Below are positions 27,454 to 35,670 of a DNA stretch of 64,000 bases, in pieces. A program made the position numbers and the translations under genes. Position 1 is the stretch's first letter. Each line of letters opens with the position of its first letter. The notes under the pieces are model-generated. The model was not told the DNA's origin. It made no database searches and was given only the letters and a program-made list of their open reading frames with translations. Source of the stretch: CAVQMB01 sp963713445 (lineage in GTDB: Bacteria > Pseudomonadota > Gammaproteobacteria > Competibacterales > Competibacteraceae); assembly GCA_963713445.1 (NCBI GenBank), contig CAVQMB010000029.1:47545-111544 (forward strand), given 5' to 3'.

Positions 27454-28122
27454 ATGCTGGCAATGTACAAAAATGTGTTCCCGTTCCTGCTGATAGGACT
27501 GTGGGAGACGTTCGTGGTGTCGCTGCTGGCCATCGTGTTCGGCAGTCTGCTGGGGTCGCTGGTGGGGCTGGGGCGGGCCCGTGGTGGCCGCTGGCTGGTC
27601 AACACCCTGGGCGGTTATGTCCACCTGCTCCGGGGTACGCCGTTCCTGGTGCAGATCTACGTCGTCTACTATGTGTTGCCGACCACCAATTTGTCTATCT
27701 TCCAGTTGAGTTCATTTCAGGCCGCGGTAATCGCACTCAGTTTCTACACCTCGACCTACGTCGCCGAGATCGTAGCCGCGGCCATCGAGGCGGTACCGCG
27801 CGGTCAGACCGAGGCGGCCCGAGCCTGCGGCTTCACAGGCTTGCAGACGCTGTGGCACGTGGTGCTGCCGCAGGCATTTCGGATGATGATGCCGCCGATG
27901 GGTGGCGTCTATGTGCTGGTGATCAAGAATACCGCAGTGCTGTCGGTGATCGGTGTGACCGAGTTGGTGCGCGAGGCAAATATCTCCATCCAGCGCTTCC
28001 CCGCCTACATCCTGCCGGTGTTCCTGCTGGTGGCCGTGATGTATTTCTGCTACTGCTATCCGGTGCTGCGCCTGACTCGCTGGGCCGAGAAAAAGTGGGG
28101 CGGGCTCCACATCAACATCTGA
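27454..28122 (+). CDS. Amino acid ABC transporter permease (2)
   Basis: A 222-aa permease homologous to the previous one, with the ATPase-contact loop IEAVPRGQTEAARACGFTG and five or so hydrophobic spans. It starts 12 nt after the first permease and closes the four-gene importer operon. Confidence 0.9.
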   Translation: MLAMYKNVFPFLLIGLWETFVVSLLAIVFGSLLGSLVGLGRARGGRWLVNTLGGYVHLLRGTPFLVQIYVVYYVLPTTNLSIFQLSSFQAAVIALSFYTSTYVAEIVAAAIEAVPRGQTEAARACGFTGLQTLWHVVLPQAFRMMMPPMGGVYVLVIKNTAVLSVIGVTELVREANISIQRFPAYILPVFLLVAVMYFCYCYPVLRLTRWAEKKWGGLHINI

Positions 28123-28131
28123 ACCGCCGGG

Positions 28132-28155
28132 CGTCGGGAGTGATTAATCCCGACG
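28132..28155. terminator. Hairpin between convergent permease and oxidase genes
   Basis: CGTCGGGA-GTGATTAA-TCCCGACG is a perfect 8-bp inverted repeat in the 66-nt convergent gap. There is no U-tract in either direction, so terminator function is uncertain. Confidence 0.4.
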
Positions 28156-28188
28156 GTGACTGCGGTACTGGTGCTACAGCGTGGCGTA

Positions 28189-29457
28189 TCAGAAGCGATC
28201 GGCCCGGTAGGGTGTGAGGTCGAACACCGGCGTGCTGCCGGTTGCAAGCGAGGCGACCAGCCGGCCTGTAACCGGCCCCAGAGTCAGCCCCAGATGGCCA
28301 TGGCCAAAGGCATAAATCACCGCCGCGTGACGCGGCGAGCGGCCGATGACCGGGAGCGAATCGGGGGTTGATGGCCGGTAGCCCATCCATTCCCGGGTAA
28401 TGGTTTCCGATAGCCCGGGCAGGAGTTCACGGGCGCTCGGCAGGAGCCGCTTGATACGGGTAAAATCCGGCGGCGCGTCGAGTCCGGCCAGTTCCACGCC
28501 GCTGGTCAGGCGGATGCCATCCTCCATCGGCGCCAGTACCAGTTTCCGGTCAACGAAAAACGCAGGCCGCCGCAGTTCGGCCGCGTTTCCCCGCTCCAGA
28601 TTGAGGTGATAGCCGCGTTCGGTTTCCAGCGGAATATGTTCGCCCAGCGTGCGGGCCAGGCGGGCTGACCAGGCGCCGGCCGCGATCACGACTTGATCGA
28701 ACCGGTGAATGCCGAGGTCGGTCGTGATCTCTACCCCACTGTGACTGCACGCCAGTCGGCGTACCGCTTCCGCCAGCAGTATGCCGCCGTCGGCTCCGAA
28801 GCGGGCGGCGTAGGTTCGTACCAAGCGTCCCGGATTGGCCACGGAACCGCTGTCGGGCTGGTACATCCCTCGGGCGAAGCGGCGGGCGAGGCCCGGTTCC
28901 AGTTGATGGATCTCATCCGGGCCAAGAATCTGGATGCTGGCGCCGCAACGTTCCATCAGTTCACGTTCGCCACGACTGGCAGCAAAGCTGGCTTCCGTCT
29001 CGTAGAGCTTGAGCCACCCTTCAGGGCGCACGATGTCATCGGCGCCGGCGCGCTGGGCCAGCACCCGGTGCTCGTCATAAGCTCGCGCCAGCAGCGGCCA
29101 CAAGGCCCGCGCAATGGGCTCGATCCGGCCGGGACTGCCGGCCTTCAGGAACCGGATCAGCCAGGGTGTCAACCGCGGCAGGTAGCGCCAGCGGATGCGC
29201 AGCGGGCCCATGGGATCCAGCAGCATGCGGGGAATCTGTTTCCACAGCCCCGGGCTGCTGGTGGGCATGACGGCACCGGTCACGATGCCACCGGCATTAC
29301 CGAAAGAGGTCATGGAGCCTGGTGCACGCGGGTCGATCACAGTGACCTGGTGACCGGCCTGTTGCAGGTGCAATGCGGTGCTCATGCCGACAATGCCAGC
29401 CCCGATTACGGCGATCCGGCCTGCCAGGATGGACGATGGATAGTGTTCTGCGCTCAC
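28189..29457 (-). CDS. DadA-like FAD-dependent D-amino acid dehydrogenase/oxidase
   Basis: About 422 aa, DAO family: the N-terminal IAVIGAGIVGMSTALHLQQAGHQVTVID Rossmann region and the SFGNAGGI segment are typical of DadA. The C terminus holds WMGYRPSTPDSLPVIGRS and FGHGHLGLTLGPVTGR. It would oxidise a D-amino acid or other amine to a 2-oxo product, passing electrons to quinone. It faces the amino-acid importer, suggesting that the importer's substrate may be its own (inference). The start is uncertain: GTG 29457 is used, TTG 29505 is possible; neither has a clear ribosome-binding site. Confidence 0.82.
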   Translation of the reverse strand: MSAEHYPSSILAGRIAVIGAGIVGMSTALHLQQAGHQVTVIDPRAPGSMTSFGNAGGIVTGAVMPTSSPGLWKQIPRMLLDPMGPLRIRWRYLPRLTPWLIRFLKAGSPGRIEPIARALWPLLARAYDEHRVLAQRAGADDIVRPEGWLKLYETEASFAASRGERELMERCGASIQILGPDEIHQLEPGLARRFARGMYQPDSGSVANPGRLVRTYAARFGADGGILLAEAVRRLACSHSGVEITTDLGIHRFDQVVIAAGAWSARLARTLGEHIPLETERGYHLNLERGNAAELRRPAFFVDRKLVLAPMEDGIRLTSGVELAGLDAPPDFTRIKRLLPSARELLPGLSETITREWMGYRPSTPDSLPVIGRSPRHAAVIYAFGHGHLGLTLGPVTGRLVASLATGSTPVFDLTPYRADRF

Positions 29458-29611
29458 GATGGGTGGTCTGCGATGGATGAAGGGATGACTTGGCTCAGAG
29501 CGCAATCATACAGTGCAAGGGCCCGCGCTGGCAGCCGGACCCGACTCGGTTTTTTGGCCAGCCGTGGTCGGGTCCGGTCGCAGTCGGGGTCAACATTATC
29601 CAGCCAGCCGG

Positions 29612-30403
29612 TTACGGATGGCTGGCGCGGTACCGATGAACGTCACTGGCAGTCAGTTTCCGGTTGCGGGCACGGGTTACGTCGTCGGTTTGCAGGGGTG
29701 CCATGTCCGCCGGGCGCAGTTGGTCGTTTCCCCAGGTCTGGCGGACATGGTTGATGACCGCGGCAATCTGGGCATCCGACAGATGGCTGAACGACGGCAT
29801 CACCCCATTGTACGAGGTGCCTTCGACCTGGATCTCACCCTGTAGGCCATACAGCAGCACCAGAACCGGAAACGCGCGGCTTCGGAACAGATCACGATTG
29901 CCGGCGAGTGGCGGGAATTCGCCCGGAACTCCGGTGCCGCTGGCCTGGTGGCAGGCGATGCATTGATTGCTGAAGATCTGTCCACCGTTCACCTCGCTGA
30001 CACTGGCCGTCGCCTCCTGGGTGGCGGCAGGTGGTGGGTTGGGACCTAGGTAGGTTGCGAGATAATCCAGTATCTGCTGGCGTTGTGGGTCGTTCACCTC
30101 CAGTCCGAATTCCTCCATGCTGCCCAGCAGACCATCCCACATGGTGCGACTCATACCTTTGGAGTCGACCACGTACTGAAGGTCGTGACAGGTGCGGCAT
30201 TTGCCATAGACCAGATCGCGATGGGGGCCGGCGGGCAGGATTATCTCGTTCTGGGCGAGTGCCAGCGGTGCGCCCGTCAGCGAGGCCCAGAACACTACCC
30301 ACAACCCCCATACAACACATTTCCGGCCATGCGGGCGGCAGCTTCTGCCGCCGCCCGCGAGCCTCAGGCCACCGTGACCGTGACCCGGTCGACGCCGTTC
30401 CAT
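29612..30403 (-). CDS. Di-heme c-type cytochrome, sulfite dehydrogenase partner
   Basis: A 263-aa secreted cytochrome with two heme c sites, CRTCH (about 69-73) and CIACH (about 147-151), the second followed by the ASGTGVPGEFPPLAGN motif of class I cytochromes. The start ATG at 30403 lies inside the 3' end of the upstream molybdoenzyme gene (40-nt overlap), preceded by GAAGGG 6 nt away. It gives a long basic n-region before the hydrophobic segment VVWGLWVVFWASLTG and signal cleavage near AQ. Later GTG/TTG codons would give a very short signal. It probably accepts electrons from the molybdoenzyme. Confidence 0.82.
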   Translation of the reverse strand: MERRRPGHGHGGLRLAGGGRSCRPHGRKCVVWGLWVVFWASLTGAPLALAQNEIILPAGPHRDLVYGKCRTCHDLQYVVDSKGMSRTMWDGLLGSMEEFGLEVNDPQRQQILDYLATYLGPNPPPAATQEATASVSEVNGGQIFSNQCIACHQASGTGVPGEFPPLAGNRDLFRSRAFPVLVLLYGLQGEIQVEGTSYNGVMPSFSHLSDAQIAAVINHVRQTWGNDQLRPADMAPLQTDDVTRARNRKLTASDVHRYRASHP

Positions 30404-31629
30404 TCGTATCCCTTCGGATTCCAGCGGATGTTGCCGTCCATGGGCTGGGAGCGACCATGAGAATCGGTGGCCCGTACCATCAATTCATGCTTACCCTTGT
30501 TGAGCTTGACTTCGGTTTTCCAGTGATACCAGGCAAACGGACTGTCGGGTTTTTCGATCGCGGCCTGCCGCCATGACCTGCCGCCGTCGGCGGAGACCCG
30601 CACCTCCGTGATTTCGGCGGTGCCGTCGTTCCAGGCCACGCCTGTGACCGACGTGGTGCCGGGCTTAACCACGTCGTGACCCAGCGGCGCAAAAATCACG
30701 CTCATGATGCGGAACGCGTAGGTGGGTACGCTGTTCATCGTATTGTAATCGGCTGGCGACATCTGGCCGGGCTCGACATTCATGAGCGGTACCCGGTAAG
30801 CGCGGGACTGGAACGGCGATGGCGACTGTTCATTTTCGAACAGGATCTGCATGACGTACTTGACGTTCATGTTGCCGTAATAGCCGGGCACGATCAGCCG
30901 CACCGGCCCACCGTGCACGGCCGGAATCGGTTCGCCGTTCATTTTGGTGGCGAGGATGGCGTGATTTAGCGCCGGATCGTCGATGTGGTAACTCTTGATG
31001 AAATCCACCCCCTTATGGGTAGGCGGTGCGTCGCGGCCATTGACCGTCAGCCAGCGGACACTGGTCGCCGGTGCCACATCGAGATATTTGATGACCTCAT
31101 GCAGCGGCACGCCTTCCCATTCCAGATTGCCAAGGCCACCGTGATGCCACTGACCACCGGCGACTTTGGACTTCATCGAATAATAGCCCCGGCCATTGCC
31201 GGCACACTGCATCACCGACATTACCTTCACCTGATCCATGGTCTTCAGCTTCGCCAGACTCAGCGTCCGTGGCCGTGCTACCAGTCCGCTGACGTCGATG
31301 TTCCAGTCCTTAAAGCTGGGCGGCTGGGTCGTGGCTGTCCAGGCCCGCTCGCCGCTGACCGGGAAATGCAGGCGGTTGAACATGATGGTTTTGGGGGTGA
31401 TGGCATGCTGGCGCAGTAGGGTGAGCGGTGTCTCCATCACGCCCAGTTTGGCATTGTGGACGATCATGTCGGGTGCCTTACCGGCAATAATCGTCGAGGC
31501 ATCAGTCGCTTCGGCTGCCCACGCGAATCGGGACAAGCCCGGCCCCAGGCCAATGCCGAGCCCGGTGACGCCCATCAGCTTGGCAAATTGCCGGCGGCTT
31601 AGCGTGCTGGCGTAATCTCTCTCGCCCAT
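30364..31629 (-). CDS. Sulfite dehydrogenase (SorA-like molybdopterin oxidoreductase)
   Basis: A 421-aa sulfite oxidase-family protein. It has a twin-arginine signal (SRRQFAKLMG), the molybdenum-ligating Cys in MQCAGNGRGYY, the VRLIVPGYYGN substrate-site region and a C-terminal Mo-co dimerisation domain (VSADGGRSWRQA). The start at 31629 has AAGGAGG upstream. Together with the cytochrome it resembles SorAB, oxidising sulfite to sulfate in the periplasm with electrons to cytochrome c. Other sulfur compounds cannot be excluded. Confidence 0.85.
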   Translation of the reverse strand: MGERDYASTLSRRQFAKLMGVTGLGIGLGPGLSRFAWAAEATDASTIIAGKAPDMIVHNAKLGVMETPLTLLRQHAITPKTIMFNRLHFPVSGERAWTATTQPPSFKDWNIDVSGLVARPRTLSLAKLKTMDQVKVMSVMQCAGNGRGYYSMKSKVAGGQWHHGGLGNLEWEGVPLHEVIKYLDVAPATSVRWLTVNGRDAPPTHKGVDFIKSYHIDDPALNHAILATKMNGEPIPAVHGGPVRLIVPGYYGNMNVKYVMQILFENEQSPSPFQSRAYRVPLMNVEPGQMSPADYNTMNSVPTYAFRIMSVIFAPLGHDVVKPGTTSVTGVAWNDGTAEITEVRVSADGGRSWRQAAIEKPDSPFAWYHWKTEVKLNKGKHELMVRATDSHGRSQPMDGNIRWNPKGYEWNGVDRVTVTVA

Positions 31630-31812
31630 CGCAACTCCTCCTTTTCGGTCCATCTGTATCTGGATATTCTGGATGTTATAGAGACGCGGTGGACACTTCC
31701 GGTGACGGCTTCCGTCGTCCCTATATTAAAAACAATTAATATAAAATACGCAGGAAAGCAAGGATTAAGTGAAAAGGAAGCCATCTCGGTTGACGGGGGC
31801 GCCGCTCGAAGG

Positions 31813-32892
31813 TCAGTCGCCGAATCGGGTGCCGACAGCACGGGCAGTATGGATCAGCGGATGATCGGCGGGTACCAGTCTTAACTTGCGGATCGTGTCG
31901 GCAATGGCGATGCTGGTAACCGCGTTGCCGCGCAGCGTGGCCATTTGCCCGAATCGGCCGTTGACCGCTAGCTCCACGGCCTTGACCCCGAACCGTGTTG
32001 CCAGCAGACGGTCGACGTTGCTGGGGCGCCCGGCGCGTTGCAGATGCCCGAGCACCACCACGCGGCATTCCGGGCCGCCGCGCTGCTGGATCTGCCAGGC
32101 CAGCTGATAGCCGATACCGCCGAGCTGGATTGGGTCGGTGCGGGTGGGGTCGTGGCTTTTTACCACCTGCTCGCCGCCCGCCGACTTCGCTCCCTCGGCG
32201 ACCGCCACGATCGATGCCTTCTTGCCGCGCCGGCGGCGTTCGCTCAAGTGCTCGACAACCCGCTCCATGGCGAACGGAATCTCGGGAATCAGGATCACGT
32301 TGGCGGCCCCCGCCAGACCGCCGGCCAGCGCCAGCCAGCCGGCGTAGCGGCCCATGGTCTCGACCAGCAGCACCCGGTGATGGGCTTCTGCCGTGGTGTG
32401 CAGATCGACCAGGGCGTCGGCGATGATGGCCGCAGCGGTATCGAAGCCGAAGGTCTGGTCGGTACCGTCGAGATCGTTGTCGATGGTTTTGGGAATGCCG
32501 ATCACCGGCACGCCCTTGTCGGCCAGTCCCTGGGCGATGTGCATGGTGCCGTCGCCGCCGACACATAGCAGCGCGTCGAGCCGCAACGCTTCGATGGTGC
32601 GCACCGCCTGAGCCGAGCGGTCCTCGTAGTGGTTGTTGCCGACTGGCACGCGGAAGGGGTTGTCGCGATTGGAAGCCCCCAGAATTGTCCCGCCCTGGGC
32701 CAGAATGCCGGCCACGTCGGCCCGCGTGAGCTTGCGGCTCGCGTGGCGCAGCAGGCCGCCGAACCCGTCGTGAATGCCGACGACTTCCAGACCGTAGTCG
32801 GCGTTAGCGTGTCGAGTGACGGCCCGGATCACGGCATTGAGACCAGGGCAGTCGCCGCCGGCGGTGAGGATGCCGATACGCTTAATCCGCAT
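31813..32892 (-). CDS. 6-phosphofructokinase, mixed-type (Gly/Lys) clade
   Basis: The 359-aa PFK has GILTAGGDCPGLNA at the N terminus, VGGDGT at 111-116 and PKTIDND at 134-140 (catalytic Asp), plus METMGRYAGW-type substrate binding (VETMGRYAGW). In the PFK family, Gly after GGD favours ATP, whereas the Lys of PKTIDND is typical of PPi-dependent and group III enzymes; E. coli PfkA has PGTIDND. The combination matches the group III ATP-type. Activity with ATP is the best guess. It overlaps the upstream kinase-fusion gene by 11 nt. Confidence 0.88.
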   Translation of the reverse strand: MRIKRIGILTAGGDCPGLNAVIRAVTRHANADYGLEVVGIHDGFGGLLRHASRKLTRADVAGILAQGGTILGASNRDNPFRVPVGNNHYEDRSAQAVRTIEALRLDALLCVGGDGTMHIAQGLADKGVPVIGIPKTIDNDLDGTDQTFGFDTAAAIIADALVDLHTTAEAHHRVLLVETMGRYAGWLALAGGLAGAANVILIPEIPFAMERVVEHLSERRRRGKKASIVAVAEGAKSAGGEQVVKSHDPTRTDPIQLGGIGYQLAWQIQQRGGPECRVVVLGHLQRAGRPSNVDRLLATRFGVKAVELAVNGRFGQMATLRGNAVTSIAIADTIRKLRLVPADHPLIHTARAVGTRFGD

Positions 32893-34489
32893 GATCGTTT
32901 GCTCCCGGGGCGGGGTTGTCGCACAGGCCGTATTGCGCCAGGGCCGTGGTGGCCTGCGCTATCACGCGCGCCAGCGGCTGGCCGGCATCCAGCCAGACGC
33001 TGGCGCGGGTCAGCGGCGGGCCAGGCGCTTCCCACTGCCGCGCGATTCGCCGGTACACGGCCCAGTCCGCGTCCGAGGCGTCACCACTGCGCTGGTCGAG
33101 CCGCTGGCGCACGGCAGTCTCATCGGCGTGGCAGAACAGGCACAGTAGCGGTGCCGCCAGTTCCCGGGCCAGTTCAAGGAACGGAACACGCAACGCTTCC
33201 CGCCGGAAATTGGCGTCCACAATAACACGGCCGCCGCGGCGCAGGATTTCCCGCGCCTGGCGGTGGCATTCGGCGTAAGTGCGCGCCGTCCATGCCGGCG
33301 TGTAGCGGTTCGCGGCAGGCTGGTCCGGTTCGATCGGGGGCAGCGCCTTGCGCACCACATCTGAGCGGATCAGTTGCAGGCCGTGGCGTTCGGCAAGCGC
33401 CTGCGCCAGGCTGGTTTTGCCAGTGCCTGGCAGGCCGGCAACGATGATCAGTCCACTGCGCTCGCCCGGTGCTTGCAGCGTGCCCAGCGCCAGCAGCCAG
33501 TAGGCGTGGATCCGCTGCTGCAGGCCGTCGCGTTCGCTGGGATCGGTTTCGGCCGCGGCTGCCTGGATGCCGAGCACCTTGGCCCGCACTGCCGCACGGT
33601 AAGACAGATACAACGGCAGCAGCCGGCGCCCATCGACATCGCGGCTGGCCTCGAAATAGGCTTCGATGAATGCACTCATGAGATCGCGCCGGCCAGCGTA
33701 GGCGAGATCCATCGCCAGAAATGCCATGTCGGCAACCGGATCAGTATAGCGGAACGCATCGTTGAACTCGATGCAGTCGATGATGACAATGTCGCCTGGC
33801 GCTCGCCGCTGAGGGAACAGGTAGATGTGGTCAGCCCGGAGGTCGCCGTGAGTGTCACAGGGTATCCCGAGGCGGCTGCGGGCCTCGATTAACGGGTCTA
33901 GTGCGGTCAGCCAGTGCTCGGTCAATGCCGTCAACCGTTCTACAATGGCGGCGACCGTGCGGTCGACTGCGGTGGCGGGATGCAGAAGGTTGCCGAGAAT
34001 GTTGCGCTTGACTGCAACAGTGGTGGCAAATCGGGCGATGCGGTCGCTGCGAGCCGCGCTGTGATGGAACCGCGCGATGCGCCGGGCTATGGCCGCAATC
34101 TGGTGGGTATTGATCTGGTCGGTGGCCAGCCGGTTCTGCAGGGTATGATCCTGCGGCAGGCGAACCATGCGTACCGCCCATTCAATGGTTTCGCCACGGC
34201 CGGCGATGCGGACTATGTTGCTGCTGTCCCGGGTTATTGCTACCACGGCCTCGTAAACGCCTGCCGCCAGACGCTGGTTTAGCGCCACCTCGCGCTCGCA
34301 GTCGGCTTCGCGCTGGTCGAGCGTGGTGAAGTCGAGAAAACCCAGGTTTACCGGTTTCCGGATTTTGTAGACACGGTCCCCGACCAGAGCCACAACCGAA
34401 ATATGGGTCTGGATGATGCTAACGTCGTCCGCGCCGTCCGGATAGGTTTCCGGGCGGGAAAGCGCCTCGATTAAAGCTTCAAGATCCAT
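32882..34489 (-). CDS. Bifunctional APH-like / P-loop kinase fusion protein
   Basis: A 535-aa protein of two parts. Residues 1-330 resemble aminoglycoside phosphotransferase-fold kinases (VYKIRKPVNLGFLDF, and HGDLRADHIYL with the catalytic Asp, then IIDCIEF). Residues about 345-520 form a P-loop ATPase (GLPGTGKTS) with a zeta-toxin/ChvD-like small-kinase look. Such fusions are widespread and uncharacterised. The MDLEALIEALS start at 34489 was preferred over an ATG 111 nt upstream. Substrate unknown; coupling to pfk suggests coexpression only. Confidence 0.8.
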   Translation of the reverse strand: MDLEALIEALSRPETYPDGADDVSIIQTHISVVALVGDRVYKIRKPVNLGFLDFTTLDQREADCEREVALNQRLAAGVYEAVVAITRDSSNIVRIAGRGETIEWAVRMVRLPQDHTLQNRLATDQINTHQIAAIARRIARFHHSAARSDRIARFATTVAVKRNILGNLLHPATAVDRTVAAIVERLTALTEHWLTALDPLIEARSRLGIPCDTHGDLRADHIYLFPQRRAPGDIVIIDCIEFNDAFRYTDPVADMAFLAMDLAYAGRRDLMSAFIEAYFEASRDVDGRRLLPLYLSYRAAVRAKVLGIQAAAAETDPSERDGLQQRIHAYWLLALGTLQAPGERSGLIIVAGLPGTGKTSLAQALAERHGLQLIRSDVVRKALPPIEPDQPAANRYTPAWTARTYAECHRQAREILRRGGRVIVDANFRREALRVPFLELARELAAPLLCLFCHADETAVRQRLDQRSGDASDADWAVYRRIARQWEAPGPPLTRASVWLDAGQPLARVIAQATTALAQYGLCDNPAPGANDHAD

Positions 34490-34584
34490 AGTATGCTCGG
34501 CGATCTTTGCGGACTGCGGGTTCGGACACTGCGGCGATTCGGTTGTCTGGCCATCGATTATAACGCCGCCGCTGTGCCGGGCGG

Positions 34585-35058
34585 TCAGGCGTGGGGGCAT
34601 GCCTGCGGGTCTGGCAGCGGCTGGGCGGCTGCCAAGCCCAGTCGCTCCAGGTGATCGGCAACGGTATCACCGGCATCAATCCCGCTCAGTCGCGTTTGCC
34701 AGTCCGCCGGTAATGGGCCGAGGGTGTCCAGGGTGGCGGACGGCGCCAGGATATGGGTGATGTCGGTGCTGCTCAGCGCACAGCTCAGGAACGGGTAGCG
34801 GAACACGATGCCGCCATCGCCGATTGCCAGTACCGCGGCGCGGCCGGCATCGAGCTCGCGGTTGAACACCGCTGCCGGAATGACCAGTATGCCGCCGTCT
34901 GGCTGAGGCTGCCGCAGGCCGGCGACGGTGACTACGTCGCTCAGTTCGTGCGTCACAAATAGAACCCCCATGGCCTGTTCGACCGCGCTCATGTCGTGGC
35001 GCCCGCCGAAGTGGCCGAACCGGCCGCGGGCGAGTGCCACGCCCAGGCCGTCGTCCAT
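34585..35058 (-). CDS. Hypothetical protein downstream of truncated GST
   Basis: I do not recognise this 157-aa product with confidence. From the first ATG (35058) it reads MDDGLGVALARGRFGHFG and has a beta-rich middle. The same frame stays open upstream to 35235 with protein-like sequence (GCRFSNTGYLFRGMDDG), but without ATG, GTG or TTG. It is in frame with the GST fragment, separated only by one TGA at 35236-35238. It could be the 3' part of a broken gene, or a CTG-started protein. Confidence 0.45.
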   Translation of the reverse strand: MDDGLGVALARGRFGHFGGRHDMSAVEQAMGVLFVTHELSDVVTVAGLRQPQPDGGILVIPAAVFNRELDAGRAAVLAIGDGGIVFRYPFLSCALSSTDITHILAPSATLDTLGPLPADWQTRLSGIDAGDTVADHLERLGLAAAQPLPDPQACPHA

Positions 35059-35235
35059 GCCGCGGAACAGATAACCGGTGTTGCTGAAGCGGCAGCCGTG
35101 AAACGAATAGCCGGCTGCCAGCAGTCGATCGATTGGCGCGGCCCAACGCCCCGTACGAGAAATTGGGATCGGGACGGCTGCGTGCAGGTTGGTACAGGCG
35201 CGTTGCCTTAAGTCGTTCCAGGTCCAGTTTGTGAC

Positions 35236-35595
35236 TCACTTGTGTGCTGCCAAAGGTCCCCGCCAAGATTGCGCCGAGGCGATGTTGGGTTCGTGGCTGT
35301 ACTGCTCGAAGTACAGCCGCTGCAGCATCTCGGCTTGCTGCAGCGCGCTGTTCGGCCAGTAAGGCGTAGCTTGCGCGAGGAAGAACAGAATGGCGTTGGA
35401 TTCGGTCAGTATCTGCCCGTCATCGAATTCCAGAACGGGAATCTTGCCGTTGGGGTTCTTCGCCAGGAATGACCGGGTCCGGGTTTCGCCCTCGAGGAGA
35501 TCCAGCAGGATGTGCTGGTAAGGCAGGCCGCGCTGCGATAGCAACAGCCGGATCTTGTAACCGTTGCCGGAAGACAGGTAGTCGTACAGCGTCAT
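35236..35595 (-). pseudogene. Glutathione S-transferase, C-terminally truncated
   Basis: The 119-codon frame contains a complete thioredoxin-like GST N-domain: MTLYDYLSSGNGYKIRLLLS, the cis-Pro in KIPVLEF and the glutathione-binding ESNAILFFLA. Homologues continue for about 80 more residues after the conserved YFEQYSHEPNIA segment. Here homology stops there and a TGA follows 15 codons later. The helical C-domain that binds the electrophilic substrate is missing, so a normal GST is not expected. A deletion joined to unrelated sequence is the likely cause. Confidence 0.75.
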
Positions 35596-35670
35596 GGCTC
35601 AGATTCCGCGCGGTCAGTCCCATGCATCGTCGCCCATGGTGGGACTCCTCTGTCAATCGACCGTCCCCGA

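Noticed and set aside
26844..28217. 457-codon plus-strand ORF over both amino-acid permease genes.
   Set aside because: It is the +2 shadow of two clear permeases and is dominated by Gly, Arg, Ala and Pro with no recognisable domain.
34676..35266. Minus-strand ORF in another frame with a GTG at 35239 overlapping the GST stop (GTGA).
   Set aside because: After about 35 plausible residues it becomes Arg/Pro-rich, as expected of an out-of-frame reading of the gene in the GST frame.
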